This document shows, piece after piece, positions 25,352 through 33,893 of a stretch of 64,000 nucleotides of DNA. This stretch comes from JAWXUC01 sp044432975. GTDB taxonomy: Bacteria; Pseudomonadota; Alphaproteobacteria; RF32; CAG-239. Where the stretch lies: positions 62,001 through 126,000 of the forward strand of contig JAWXUC010000002.1 of NCBI GenBank assembly GCA_044432975.1. Reading direction: 5' to 3'. The first letter of the stretch is position 1, and every line of letters starts with the position of its first letter. Both the position numbers and the translations under genes were made by a program. The notes under the pieces were generated by a model. That model saw only the letters and a list, made by a program, of their open reading frames with translations. It did not search any database and was not told where the DNA came from.

Positions 25352-26581
25352 ATGTATAAAAAAAACATCCTCAAAATTTTTATACTACTATCATTAAGCA
25401 TCTTTTTTGCTATACCAACACAAGCAAAAACTGTTTCTCAAAAAGATCTTGAAAAAATAAAAGCTCAAGCATCTCAAAAGAACAAAGAAAAAAACAAATT
25501 AGATAAAGAAGCGTCAAAAGTAGCTTCTGACATAAAAATAGTTTCTCAAGAAATGATAAGCACTGCAAGAAAAATTCAAGTAAATGAAAAAAAACTATCT
25601 AAAATGGAAAAAGAGCTTGAAGCATTAAAAGAAAACTTAAAAGAAGCTGAAGAAAACTTTTTAATTGATGATAAAAACTTAACAAAAACCTTAGCAGCTT
25701 TAGAAAACTTAGCCCTAAAGCCAACAGAAGCTTTATTTGTTCAACCTTTAAGCCCTGTAGAAATAATAAGAAGCGCAATACTCTTAAGAGAAACAGTTCC
25801 CTTTTTAGAAAACAATGCCAAACAAATAAGAATAGAACTCAATAATATTGAAGCAAAAAAAATAAAAATAGAAAAACAAATAAGAGACATATCTATTAGC
25901 AAAAACAAAATGCAACAAGAACATGCCAGAATGAAGAACTTAACCCAAACCAAGAAAAAAATGCAAAAAAACTTGAACATCAAATCAAAAACCGCAGCCT
26001 TAGAATTAAAAAACTTAACTTCTAAAGCAAACAACATTCAAGGATTATTAGACACCATTGCAAAAGAAAAAAGAATAAAAGCACAAAAAGAAGAAGAAAA
26101 AAGATTAGCAAAATTAAAAGAAAGAAAAAAAACTGGGGACAGCTCATCTAATCTATTGCTTTCTGATCAAACAGATAATATCATTTCTGAAAATGCTTTC
26201 AAATTAGCAAAAGGAAATATACCTCTTCCCGCAATTGGTTATATTTCTAAAACTTTTGGACAAGAAACCTCTAAAGGCCTCCACTCAAAAGGAATAAACA
26301 TAAAAACCAGAGAACTCGCTCAGGTAACGACTCCTTTTGACGGAAACGTTATGTTTGTAGGTCCTTTCAGAGGTTATAAAAACCTTATTATTATTGATCA
26401 TGGCGGTGGTTATGTTTCTTTACTTTCTGGACTAGATAGTATTGATTGTGAACTCGGACAAACCCTACTTGCAGGAGAGCCTATCGGACAAATGCCCAAA
26501 AACACAAATGCAGAACTTTATTTAGAGCTTAGAAAAGACAACACCCCTATAAACCCACTAAATTGGATGAAAAAAGGATAA
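25352..26581 (+). CDS. envC: EnvC-like murein hydrolase activator (LytM/M23 domain)
   Basis: EnvC activates cell-division amidases in the periplasm. The 409 residues comprise a signal peptide (to about residue 25), a long coiled coil (about 30-245) and a C-terminal LytM/M23 domain (about 290-405: IGYISKTFGQETSKGLHSKGINI ... IIIDHGGGYVSLLSG). The active-site pattern is degraded: the usual HxxxD is HSKGIN and the second HxH position reads L-L-S. Loss of catalytic residues is the rule for EnvC-type activators, so this supports an activator rather than a peptidase. It is followed 4 nt later by ctpA. Confidence 0.9.
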   Translation: MYKKNILKIFILLSLSIFFAIPTQAKTVSQKDLEKIKAQASQKNKEKNKLDKEASKVASDIKIVSQEMISTARKIQVNEKKLSKMEKELEALKENLKEAEENFLIDDKNLTKTLAALENLALKPTEALFVQPLSPVEIIRSAILLRETVPFLENNAKQIRIELNNIEAKKIKIEKQIRDISISKNKMQQEHARMKNLTQTKKKMQKNLNIKSKTAALELKNLTSKANNIQGLLDTIAKEKRIKAQKEEEKRLAKLKERKKTGDSSSNLLLSDQTDNIISENAFKLAKGNIPLPAIGYISKTFGQETSKGLHSKGINIKTRELAQVTTPFDGNVMFVGPFRGYKNLIIIDHGGGYVSLLSGLDSIDCELGQTLLAGEPIGQMPKNTNAELYLELRKDNTPINPLNWMKKG

Positions 26582-26585
26582 CTTT

Positions 26586-27845
26586 ATGAAAAAAACATTA
26601 TTATTAGCAATTGCATCAAATTTGATTATATTCAACACTTTTGCTAAAACTACAGAAGAAAAACCAAGCACTTATGAGTTATTAAACCTTTTTGGTGAAG
26701 TTATGGAAAGCGCAAAAGAAGTTTATGTTGAAGACGTTGAAGATCAAAAACTAATAGAATCTGCAATAGACGGAATGTTAAGCTCATTAGACCCCCACTC
26801 AAGTTTCTTAAATGCAAAAGACTTTAAATATATGACAGAACAAACTCAAGGAAAATTTGGTGGTCTAGGTATTGAAGTTACAATGGAAAACAGCCTTGTA
26901 AAAGTTGTTTCTCCAATAGATGATACCCCAGCTTTTAAAGCAGGACTTAAATCTGGTGATTATATAACACACATAGACGGTGTTTCTGTTATTGGCATGA
27001 CCTTAAATGAAGCTGTAGATAAAATGAGAGGCAAACCAAAAACAAAAATCAAATTATCTATTGCCAGAAAAAACAACAAACCATTTGATGTTAAAGTTAC
27101 AAGAGAAATTATAAAAATTCAATCTGTTAAAAATGAAATCAAAAATGATGATGTTTTATATATCAGAATCTCATCATTTAACGAAGACACAACAAAAATG
27201 GTTGAAGAAATCTTCAAAAAAAATAAAGACAATAAAAAAACAAAAGGAATTGTTTTAGACTTAAGAAACAATCCAGGAGGTCTTTTAGATCAAGCCGTAT
27301 ATGTATCTGACTTATTTTTAGAAAAAGGAGAAATTGTTTCTACTCGTTCAAAAAGACCTGAAGACACTGTTAAATTTAATGCAAAAAAAGGTGATATATC
27401 AAAAGGATTACCAATTGTTGTCTTAATCAACGATGGTTCTGCTTCTGCATCAGAAATTGTTGCAGGCGCATTACAAGACCATAAAAGAGCAATATTAATG
27501 GGTGAAAAATCTTTTGGCAAAGGTAGTGTTCAAACAGTTGCTCCACTTGGCAAATTTGGTGCCATGAAAATTACAACCGCAAAATACTACACTCCTTCAG
27601 GACGCTCTATTCAAGCAAAAGGAATTGAACCAGACATACTAGTAAAACCAGCAAAAATAGAAGATATAGAAAGAATTTACTCAAGAAGCGAAGCTGATTT
27701 AAAAAACGCCTTAAAAAATGATACTGAAGAAAATAAAAATGCAAAAAAAGAAGAAAAAATAGAAGATTATCAATTACTAAGAGCTGTAGACTTAGTTAAA
27801 GCATTAAGTTTGTATTCACAAGGAGATGATATTGCTAATAAATAA
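26586..27845 (+). CDS. ctpA: C-terminal processing protease (S41 family)
   Basis: A periplasmic serine protease of the Ctp/Prc family, 419 residues. A signal peptide (about 1-20) is followed by a helical region with DPHSSFLNAKDF, a PDZ domain (about 85-165: GGLGIEVTMENSLVKVVSPI) and the S41 catalytic core with DLRNNPGG, the serine in NDGSASASEI and the lysine in KSFGKGSVQ. It follows envC and overlaps the yibQ-like gene, an order conserved in many alphaproteobacteria. Confidence 0.96.
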   Translation: MKKTLLLAIASNLIIFNTFAKTTEEKPSTYELLNLFGEVMESAKEVYVEDVEDQKLIESAIDGMLSSLDPHSSFLNAKDFKYMTEQTQGKFGGLGIEVTMENSLVKVVSPIDDTPAFKAGLKSGDYITHIDGVSVIGMTLNEAVDKMRGKPKTKIKLSIARKNNKPFDVKVTREIIKIQSVKNEIKNDDVLYIRISSFNEDTTKMVEEIFKKNKDNKKTKGIVLDLRNNPGGLLDQAVYVSDLFLEKGEIVSTRSKRPEDTVKFNAKKGDISKGLPIVVLINDGSASASEIVAGALQDHKRAILMGEKSFGKGSVQTVAPLGKFGAMKITTAKYYTPSGRSIQAKGIEPDILVKPAKIEDIERIYSRSEADLKNALKNDTEENKNAKKEEKIEDYQLLRAVDLVKALSLYSQGDDIANK

Positions 27846-28917
27846 GAAAAAAATATTTTCTTTCTTAATTGCTTTTGTATTCCTTATCATAATTTGTGGA
27901 TGTGGATACCTTATTGCCTTGCAAAAAAATCAACCCAAATACAACTCAGAAATTGAAAGAGTTTTATTTGAAACAAAAAACAAACCCCCAAAGTTTTTAT
28001 TGCATATTTCAGATACTAAAAATAAAGATAAAAAGCTAGAAAATAAAGATACTGCTGAAGAATCTATTTCAAACAATAAGTTTGAACCATTAAAAAACAT
28101 TCCTTCTTTTAGCAAATTATCAATCATAAATAACAAAAAAAGACTTAATGTAATAAAAAAACAAGAAACAAAAAAAGCTTGGCTAACATATTCAAAAGAT
28201 TTTGTTCTTCCTCAAAATTTTTATAAAGTAGCTATCGTAATAAATTCTGTTGGTTTAAGTCAAAGAACCTTTGATTCTCTTTTAGAAACAATACCTGAAA
28301 ATATTTCATACTCTTTTTCACCTTATACTCCCAATATTGAACAAAATGTAGAAAAAGCCAGAGAACATGGACATGAAACATATTTAGACTTATTGTTATC
28401 TCCTGAAGATATTTTTCATTCAGATAATGGTCCATTATCATTAAAAATAACTTCATCCATAGATGATAACATAAAAACAATAGAAAAATCTATTAACAAA
28501 AATATAGCCATTGGAGGACTTATAACCTCCAAAGGAATGGCCGATATTACAGCAGCACCAAGGTTAGCCAGTGTTTTAAATTTTATAAAAGATCAAGGTT
28601 TATTATTTATTGACCTTAGCAATGGCCCAGGTTTTGACAAAGTAAAAAAAACGTCTCTTCCACGCAATAAAGCAGATATAATAATAGACAAAGATACTAG
28701 CTTAGATGAAATAAAAATAGACTTAAAAAAAGCAGAATATATTGCTCAAAAAAAAGGATATGTTTTAATTGTTACAGAACCCAAACCAATTGCTATTGTT
28801 GAGCTAATAAAATGGATTAACACTTTTTCTCAGCCCGCAAAAACCAAAGAAGAACTAATAACATTACCTAAACGACCTTATGTTTTAGCCCCTCTTTCAT
28901 CTGTGGTGATAGAATAA
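27832..28917 (+). CDS. Divergent polysaccharide deacetylase family protein (YibQ/DUF610)
   Basis: The start is uncertain. An ATG at 27826 directly abuts AAGGAG, so I favour TTG at 27832 with 6-nt spacing; the overlap with ctpA is then 14 nt. The product (361 residues) has an N-terminal membrane anchor and, from about residue 130, the divergent polysaccharide-deacetylase fold: VAIVINSVGLSQRTFDSLLETIP, the LLLSPED segment, then GGLITSKGMADITAAPRLASVL. YibQ genes regularly follow envC and ctpA. An envelope role is inferred from context. Confidence 0.85.
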   Translation: MLINKKKIFSFLIAFVFLIIICGCGYLIALQKNQPKYNSEIERVLFETKNKPPKFLLHISDTKNKDKKLENKDTAEESISNNKFEPLKNIPSFSKLSIINNKKRLNVIKKQETKKAWLTYSKDFVLPQNFYKVAIVINSVGLSQRTFDSLLETIPENISYSFSPYTPNIEQNVEKAREHGHETYLDLLLSPEDIFHSDNGPLSLKITSSIDDNIKTIEKSINKNIAIGGLITSKGMADITAAPRLASVLNFIKDQGLLFIDLSNGPGFDKVKKTSLPRNKADIIIDKDTSLDEIKIDLKKAEYIAQKKGYVLIVTEPKPIAIVELIKWINTFSQPAKTKEELITLPKRPYVLAPLSSVVIE

Positions 28918-29378
28918 TGATAAGTGAATATAGAAAAAACGTTGCAATTGTTATCTTTAACAAAGAAAAAAAAGTATTAATGTGTGAAAGAATTGATTTT
29001 GAAAATCAATGGCAGTTTCCCCAAGGCGGGATAGATGAAGGAGAAACTCCTCAAACAGCTGCAATCAGAGAACTTTTTGAAGAAACATCTATTAAATCTG
29101 CAAAATTAATTTATACAACATCAGATTGCATCAGCTATGATTTTCCTTTAGATGTTCAACAAAAATTTCAATCAAAAGGGCAAGAACAATACTGGTCTTT
29201 ATTTTATTTTACAGGCAACGATGACGAAATAAATTTAAAGACAAAACAGCCTGAATTTAAATCTTATAAATGGATAGATATAAAAAAAGCTCCACTTCAA
29301 ATCATAGATTTTAAAAAAGAAGCTTATCAAAAAGCAGTTAATTTATTGGAACCAATGATAAATGCGTATAAAGCTTAG
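28917..29378 (+). CDS. rppH: RNA pyrophosphohydrolase (Nudix)
   Basis: RppH removes pyrophosphate from 5'-triphosphate mRNA ends and triggers decay. The 153 residues start EYRKNVAIVIFN and contain WQFPQGGIDEGETP plus the Nudix box (G37 to E59: GGIDEGETPQTAAIRELFEE), with Ser in place of the usual Gly after the last EE. The IDH/RppH-type QEQYWSLFYF segment follows. The start overlaps the yibQ stop by one base, and the end overlaps yejA by 17 nt. Confidence 0.93.
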   Translation: MISEYRKNVAIVIFNKEKKVLMCERIDFENQWQFPQGGIDEGETPQTAAIRELFEETSIKSAKLIYTTSDCISYDFPLDVQQKFQSKGQEQYWSLFYFTGNDDEINLKTKQPEFKSYKWIDIKKAPLQIIDFKKEAYQKAVNLLEPMINAYKA

Positions 29379-31080
29379 TTTATTCATTTTAACCACCCTC
29401 TTTTTTCCTGCTTTGACAAATGCAAAAATAGTCGATAGCTTTAATTTAAGAGGAGAACCAAAGTACAAAAACTTCAATAATTTTGATTATGTTAACCCAA
29501 ACGCCACAAAAGGCGGAACAATCACCCTACCCGATTATGGAACTTTTGACAATTTTAATCCACACATCTTCAAAGGCATAGCAAGCTCTCAAGCTTTTGG
29601 CTTAACCGTAGAAACATTAGGAGTTAGCCCTATTGACGATCAAACATCTTTATATCCTTTAATAGCCAAACAATTTGAGCTTCCTGAAGATAAATCTTTT
29701 ATAGGTTTTATTATTGATAAAAAAGCAAAATTTAACAATGGATTAAAAATAACTGCAGAAGATGTTATTTTCTCATTTGAAAGCTTAATAAATAAAGGTG
29801 CTCCAATTTATAAAATGTATTATTCAGATATTGAAAAAGTAGAAAAAATAACTGATAACCACGTTAGATTTATATTCAAAAAAAATTCTGAAAACAAAGA
29901 ACTTCCGTTAATCGTAGGACAAATTCCTATATTTTCAAAAAAAGATTTTAAGGATAGAGACTTTTCCACTCCAAGCTTAATCCCTCCTTTAGGTAGCGGT
30001 CCTTATATTATAGAAAAGTTTGAACAAGGAAAATATATAAACTTAAAAAAATCACCCAATTATTGGGCAAAAAAACACCCTACCCGTGTTGGACATTTTA
30101 ACTTTAATGAAGTTAAGTTTGATTATTATTCAGACACCTCAATTTCTATTCAGGCTCTTTTTTCTAACAATATAGACGCAAGAGAAGAATATACTGCAAA
30201 AATTTGGGCCACAGGATATGATAATAATTTAATAAAAAATAAAAATATTATAAAAGAAAATATAAAACATAATAAACCAGCTCCTTTACAAAACTTTGCT
30301 TTCAATTTAAGAAAAGAAAAATTTCAAGACAAAAGAGTTCGTCAAGCAATTGGGCTAGCGTTTGATTTTGAATGGGCTAATAAAAATTTATTCTACAATC
30401 AATACAAACGCCTAAATTCATATTTTACCAATACAGGCTTTGAATATACCAAATTCAAAAACCCAGAGCATAATAATTACAAACAAACAAGAGAAAACTT
30501 AAAACAAGCTGTTTTATTATTAAACCAAGCTGGATATGATTTTATTAATGGGAAAATGACAAACATAAAGACTAACAAGCCTTTAAGCTTTGAAATTTTT
30601 GACAATTCAGCAAACGGTTCAAGCTTCACAAGAGTAATGCTCCCTTTTATAAACAATCTTAAAAAAATTGGCATTGATGCAAAATTCAGAAGTCTAGAAG
30701 TTAACATATTCAAAAACAGATTAGACAATTTTGATTATGACATAGCCATTTTATCTTATCCTGTTTCAAAATCTCCTGGCAATGAGTTAAAAGAATATTT
30801 TGGCTCAAAATCTGCTGATATAAAAGGAAGCTTTAATATATTAGGTATAAAAAACCCCAAAGTTGATGACTTAATAAACCAAATAATAACAGCTCAAACT
30901 CAAAAAAAATATTCACAAGCAATAAAAAATTTAGATGAAATTTTATTAAATGAGCATTATATGATATTAAACTGGTTTTCTCCAACCCAAAGAATTGCCT
31001 ATTGGGACAAATTTGAGCACCCAAAAACAGATATAAAAACAGGCTTTATGCCTCATACATGGTGGATTAAGAATGAATAA
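29362..31080 (+). CDS. yejA: Peptide ABC transporter substrate-binding protein (YejA type)
   Basis: A periplasmic binding protein of family SBP_bac_5, 572 residues, with a signal peptide (cleavage likely after ALTNA, about residue 20). The early segment FNLRGEPKYKNFNNFDYVNPNATKGG closely follows the YejA pattern (alsF-x-GxpkY...FxYvNPdApKGG). It is separated by 9 kb from yejE/yejF and instead sits in the envC-rppH-fieF operon. It overlaps rppH by 17 nt and fieF by 8 nt. Confidence 0.94.
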   Translation: MRIKLSLFILTTLFFPALTNAKIVDSFNLRGEPKYKNFNNFDYVNPNATKGGTITLPDYGTFDNFNPHIFKGIASSQAFGLTVETLGVSPIDDQTSLYPLIAKQFELPEDKSFIGFIIDKKAKFNNGLKITAEDVIFSFESLINKGAPIYKMYYSDIEKVEKITDNHVRFIFKKNSENKELPLIVGQIPIFSKKDFKDRDFSTPSLIPPLGSGPYIIEKFEQGKYINLKKSPNYWAKKHPTRVGHFNFNEVKFDYYSDTSISIQALFSNNIDAREEYTAKIWATGYDNNLIKNKNIIKENIKHNKPAPLQNFAFNLRKEKFQDKRVRQAIGLAFDFEWANKNLFYNQYKRLNSYFTNTGFEYTKFKNPEHNNYKQTRENLKQAVLLLNQAGYDFINGKMTNIKTNKPLSFEIFDNSANGSSFTRVMLPFINNLKKIGIDAKFRSLEVNIFKNRLDNFDYDIAILSYPVSKSPGNELKEYFGSKSADIKGSFNILGIKNPKVDDLINQIITAQTQKKYSQAIKNLDEILLNEHYMILNWFSPTQRIAYWDKFEHPKTDIKTGFMPHTWWIKNE

Positions 31081-31993
31081 AAAACAAAAAGACTTAAAAA
31101 AAATTGCAACATATTTAAGCATTAGTGTTGCCGCCATTTTATCTTTTATAAAAATAATTGCAGGCATAATGACAGGCTCTTTAGCAATAATATCTTCATT
31201 AGTAGACAATTTGGCAGATATTTTTGCATCTTTAATAACTTTAATTGCAGTCAAATATTCAAACAGAAAACCAACAGAAAATTATAAATACGGTTATGGC
31301 AAAGCAGAAGCATTAAGCGCATTAGCTCAATCTGCATTTGTTGCAGGCTCTGGACTTTTTATTATGTATGAAGCTATAAATAGATTTATACATACAAAAA
31401 ATTTATCTTCAGGCAACTTAGGTTTGATTGTAATGATTGTCAGTTTAGCTTTAACAATATCATTAGTAATCTTTCAAAGATACGTTTATAAAAAAACAAA
31501 TTCTCAAGCAATCTTAGCTGATAGTTTACACTACAAAACAGATATATTAGCCAACATTGCAATCATCATATCTTTAATTGCTCAAAAAGCGTTTAACATT
31601 TCATGGTTTGATCCCCTAACTGCATTTTTAGTTTCTATATATCTTTTATATAATGCATATATCATTAGTATAGATGCAATAAGAGTTTTGTTAGACAAAG
31701 AACTAAACAAAGAAATCACAAAAAAAGTAAAAGAATTAATTTTAGATGAAAGTTTTGTAAAAGGCTTGCATGACTTAAGAAGCAGAAACCTAGGTAATGG
31801 ATATTTCTTTGAAGTTCACCTAGAATTAGACGGCAACTTAAGTCTACTTAAAGCACATGAATATTGTGAAATAATAGAAAACAAAATTAAATCTGCATTC
31901 AACAACGAAACTCAAGTAATAATCCACCAAGACCCACACGGAATTCAAGAAGATAGATTAGACAACAAAATAAAAAAGAAAAAATCTAACTAG
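31073..31993 (+). CDS. fieF: Cation diffusion facilitator (FieF-like)
   Basis: An inner-membrane divalent-metal/proton antiporter of 306 residues. It has six membrane helices, the first metal site region SSLVDNLADIFAS (helix 2) and the second HYKTDILANIAI (helix 5), then a cytoplasmic C-terminal domain ending in HQDPHG. The metal (iron, zinc or other) is not decidable from these motifs. It is the last gene of the operon and its end overlaps the convergent AstE-like gene by 8 nt. Confidence 0.93.
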   Translation: MNKKQKDLKKIATYLSISVAAILSFIKIIAGIMTGSLAIISSLVDNLADIFASLITLIAVKYSNRKPTENYKYGYGKAEALSALAQSAFVAGSGLFIMYEAINRFIHTKNLSSGNLGLIVMIVSLALTISLVIFQRYVYKKTNSQAILADSLHYKTDILANIAIIISLIAQKAFNISWFDPLTAFLVSIYLLYNAYIISIDAIRVLLDKELNKEITKKVKELILDESFVKGLHDLRSRNLGNGYFFEVHLELDGNLSLLKAHEYCEIIENKIKSAFNNETQVIIHQDPHGIQEDRLDNKIKKKKSN

Positions 31994-32822
31994 CCAAATA
32001 GAACCATTCTAAATCAATTGTTGCATCATGATTCGGAATCAAAATAAAACCATCTTCTTTAGCTTCTATTTTTGTTCCATCTTCATAAACAGCTAAAACA
32101 TCACCTTTAAAAACATTATCTAAGTGCTTATAACTTTTGGTCAAGTATCCTTCTTTTATTTTAACAACATTAGTTTTCATTTTAACATATTGTTTATTTC
32201 TTTGAAAAACCAAACCTTGCAACATATCAAGCTTTATCAAAACATTATAAATCGTGTTTTTAGCAATTTCTAAAGAATTAACATCATTATGATAACCACA
32301 TTCAACGGTGATTGCATTAACATTATTAATATAAGAAAATTTTTCTGTAGACATATCAGCCATTCCAGAATTTTCATAAATATCTGGCCAATTGGTCACC
32401 ACAAAAGAAACATCAACAGCATCTACCATTTTTTTATTTTCAGCTGTAGGATAATCCAAAAAAACAAAAGGCTCTTCCCCTTGATTGTGTGTTGAGTGCA
32501 AATCTAAAACATATTCATTTTTTAATATTTCTCTTGCAATTTCTGATGCAAATTCTTCTTCAACACATTGAGGATTGTCATAAACACCAATAATTCTGTT
32601 TAAGTTTTTTTCAACAAATCTTACTTTTTGTTCAAAAGCCAAAGGGTTAGCAACAGGAATTATTGTTAAACATCCAGATTTTAAAACAACTTCTTTATTA
32701 TCTAATTTTTCTTTTAATTCAAACAAAGCATTCGTTCCAGAAACCTCATTTCCATGAACTGCTCCTAAAATTAAAATATTAGCACCTTTTATTCCTGTAT
32801 CATAAACAAATTTATCTACCAT
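31986..32822 (-). CDS. Succinylglutamate desuccinylase/aspartoacylase-family zinc hydrolase
   Basis: The 278 residues contain the AstE/AspA zinc set: H23 and E26 in LGAVHGNEVSGT and H109 in VLDLHST, with the arginine of NLNR between. The C-terminal half (about 190-278) carries a small beta-rich domain. These enzymes remove acyl groups from amino acids. The gene overlaps the upstream GNAT acetyltransferase by 11 nt, so an acylation/deacylation pair on the same metabolite is an attractive but unproven reading. Confidence 0.85.
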   Translation of the reverse strand: MVDKFVYDTGIKGANILILGAVHGNEVSGTNALFELKEKLDNKEVVLKSGCLTIIPVANPLAFEQKVRFVEKNLNRIIGVYDNPQCVEEEFASEIAREILKNEYVLDLHSTHNQGEEPFVFLDYPTAENKKMVDAVDVSFVVTNWPDIYENSGMADMSTEKFSYINNVNAITVECGYHNDVNSLEIAKNTIYNVLIKLDMLQGLVFQRNKQYVKMKTNVVKIKEGYLTKSYKHLDNVFKGDVLAVYEDGTKIEAKEDGFILIPNHDATIDLEWFYLAS

Positions 32823-33627
32823 TAGAAACCTCCATAATTTTATTATTGTGATTTGCGATTAATTTTTGATTATTAATTACATTGCATGCAAAAATCAAAC
32901 TAGAATTTTCTGCATTATATCCTATTCCCACCCTTTTATATTTAAACATCTTATCAATTAAAGAATAATTATCAAAAGGAATTTCAACACCCAAAGGCAA
33001 AACAGAAGTGCCATCTTTCTTTGTATTTTTATGCATAAAAGCAATATTTCCACCATCTGATGGATCAACACCCGCACCAATCATAAAAAAATCATTACCA
33101 AAATAAGGTTTCATATTCCAAATATTTTTTCTATCTATAATAGACAACATATTTTCAACTCCACAATTTTTTGCATATTCCGTTCTAAATTTAACCATAT
33201 TTGCATTAATATTATTCCCCCGATATTCAGGATGTACACTATCTGCTCCCAAACAAGCAACATTAGAAAAATCATTATTCAAGAAAGAAACATCAGCACA
33301 AGGAAACTCTTCAAACAAATCATTAGAAGATTTAGTAAAGTGCAAATAAGACATCGCAATTAATTGTTTTCCTTTAACAGCTCCCACAAAAACCATATTA
33401 GGATTATCAATCATATTATTATAATAATCTTCATTGTGCTTATGAATAAAACATTCTTGCCCCTGCCTTAAAGAATTATAAATACATGAAGACAGTTCAA
33501 CCATATTTGCGACATCTTTTTTATCAAGCACTCTAATATGATAATTTTCACCTTCGACAGGCAAACCATTAATTTTTTTCAATGGCGCATAAGCTAAAAT
33601 TTTATTCTCTTTTCTATAAATGTGCAT
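32812..33627 (-). CDS. GNAT-family N-acetyltransferase
   Basis: The start at 33627 (MHIYRKENKI) is chosen because GAGG lies 7 nt upstream; an in-frame TTG at 33639 lies within the terminator tail. The 271-residue product shows GNAT features: MVFVGAVKGKQLIAMSYLHF as core strands and DSVHPEYRGNNINANMVKF as the acetyl-CoA binding motif A. The substrate is unknown. It is the first gene of a pair with the AstE-like hydrolase and is preceded by a candidate attenuator. Confidence 0.85.
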   Translation of the reverse strand: MHIYRKENKILAYAPLKKINGLPVEGENYHIRVLDKKDVANMVELSSCIYNSLRQGQECFIHKHNEDYYNNMIDNPNMVFVGAVKGKQLIAMSYLHFTKSSNDLFEEFPCADVSFLNNDFSNVACLGADSVHPEYRGNNINANMVKFRTEYAKNCGVENMLSIIDRKNIWNMKPYFGNDFFMIGAGVDPSDGGNIAFMHKNTKKDGTSVLPLGVEIPFDNYSLIDKMFKYKRVGIGYNAENSSLIFACNVINNQKLIANHNNKIMEVSNGR

Positions 33628-33637
33628 TTTTTTCCTC

Positions 33638-33667
33638 AAAAAAAAAGCCCCAATAAAAATTGGGACT
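33638..33667 (-). terminator. Terminator (attenuator) directly before the GNAT gene
   Basis: On the minus strand AGTCCCAAT (33659-33667) pairs with ATTGGGGCT (33646-33654; one G-U), followed by T9 that ends at the ribosome-binding site of the GNAT gene. It lies between a 25-codon leader frame and the gene it precedes. Confidence 0.8.
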
Positions 33668-33695
33668 TAACGTTAATATTTTTTAATAAATCAAT

Positions 33696-33773
33696 TTAAA
33701 AACACCATAACAAAGCCCCTAAACAACGTTTAGTCTTCTTTTCGCTTTGTTTTATTGTTAAAATTGAATACAT
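33696..33773 (-). CDS. Candidate leader peptide (25 residues)
   Basis: A short frame begins MYSILTIKQSEKKTKRC and ends LLWCF. It has a strong Shine-Dalgarno sequence (AGAGAGG) 5 nt upstream. The coding RNA forms an outer stem AACAAAGC (33744-33751) with GCTTTGTT (33709-33716), with an inner CTAAAC-GTT-GTTTAG hairpin. The 3' side GGGGCTT (33713-33719) can alternatively pair with AAGTCCC (33662-33668), the 5' side of the terminator. This is the classical layout of transcription attenuation. The sensed signal is unknown. Confidence 0.6.
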   Translation of the reverse strand: MYSILTIKQSEKKTKRCLGALLWCF

Positions 33774-33893
33774 AAAAACCTCTCTATAAAAACACAATAA
33801 CCCAACAAAATATTTTGTCAATTAAATTATTATAAAAATATTTAAAACTTTTTTCATAAATCAACGTTATATTATATGTGAAAGGTGATTCTA

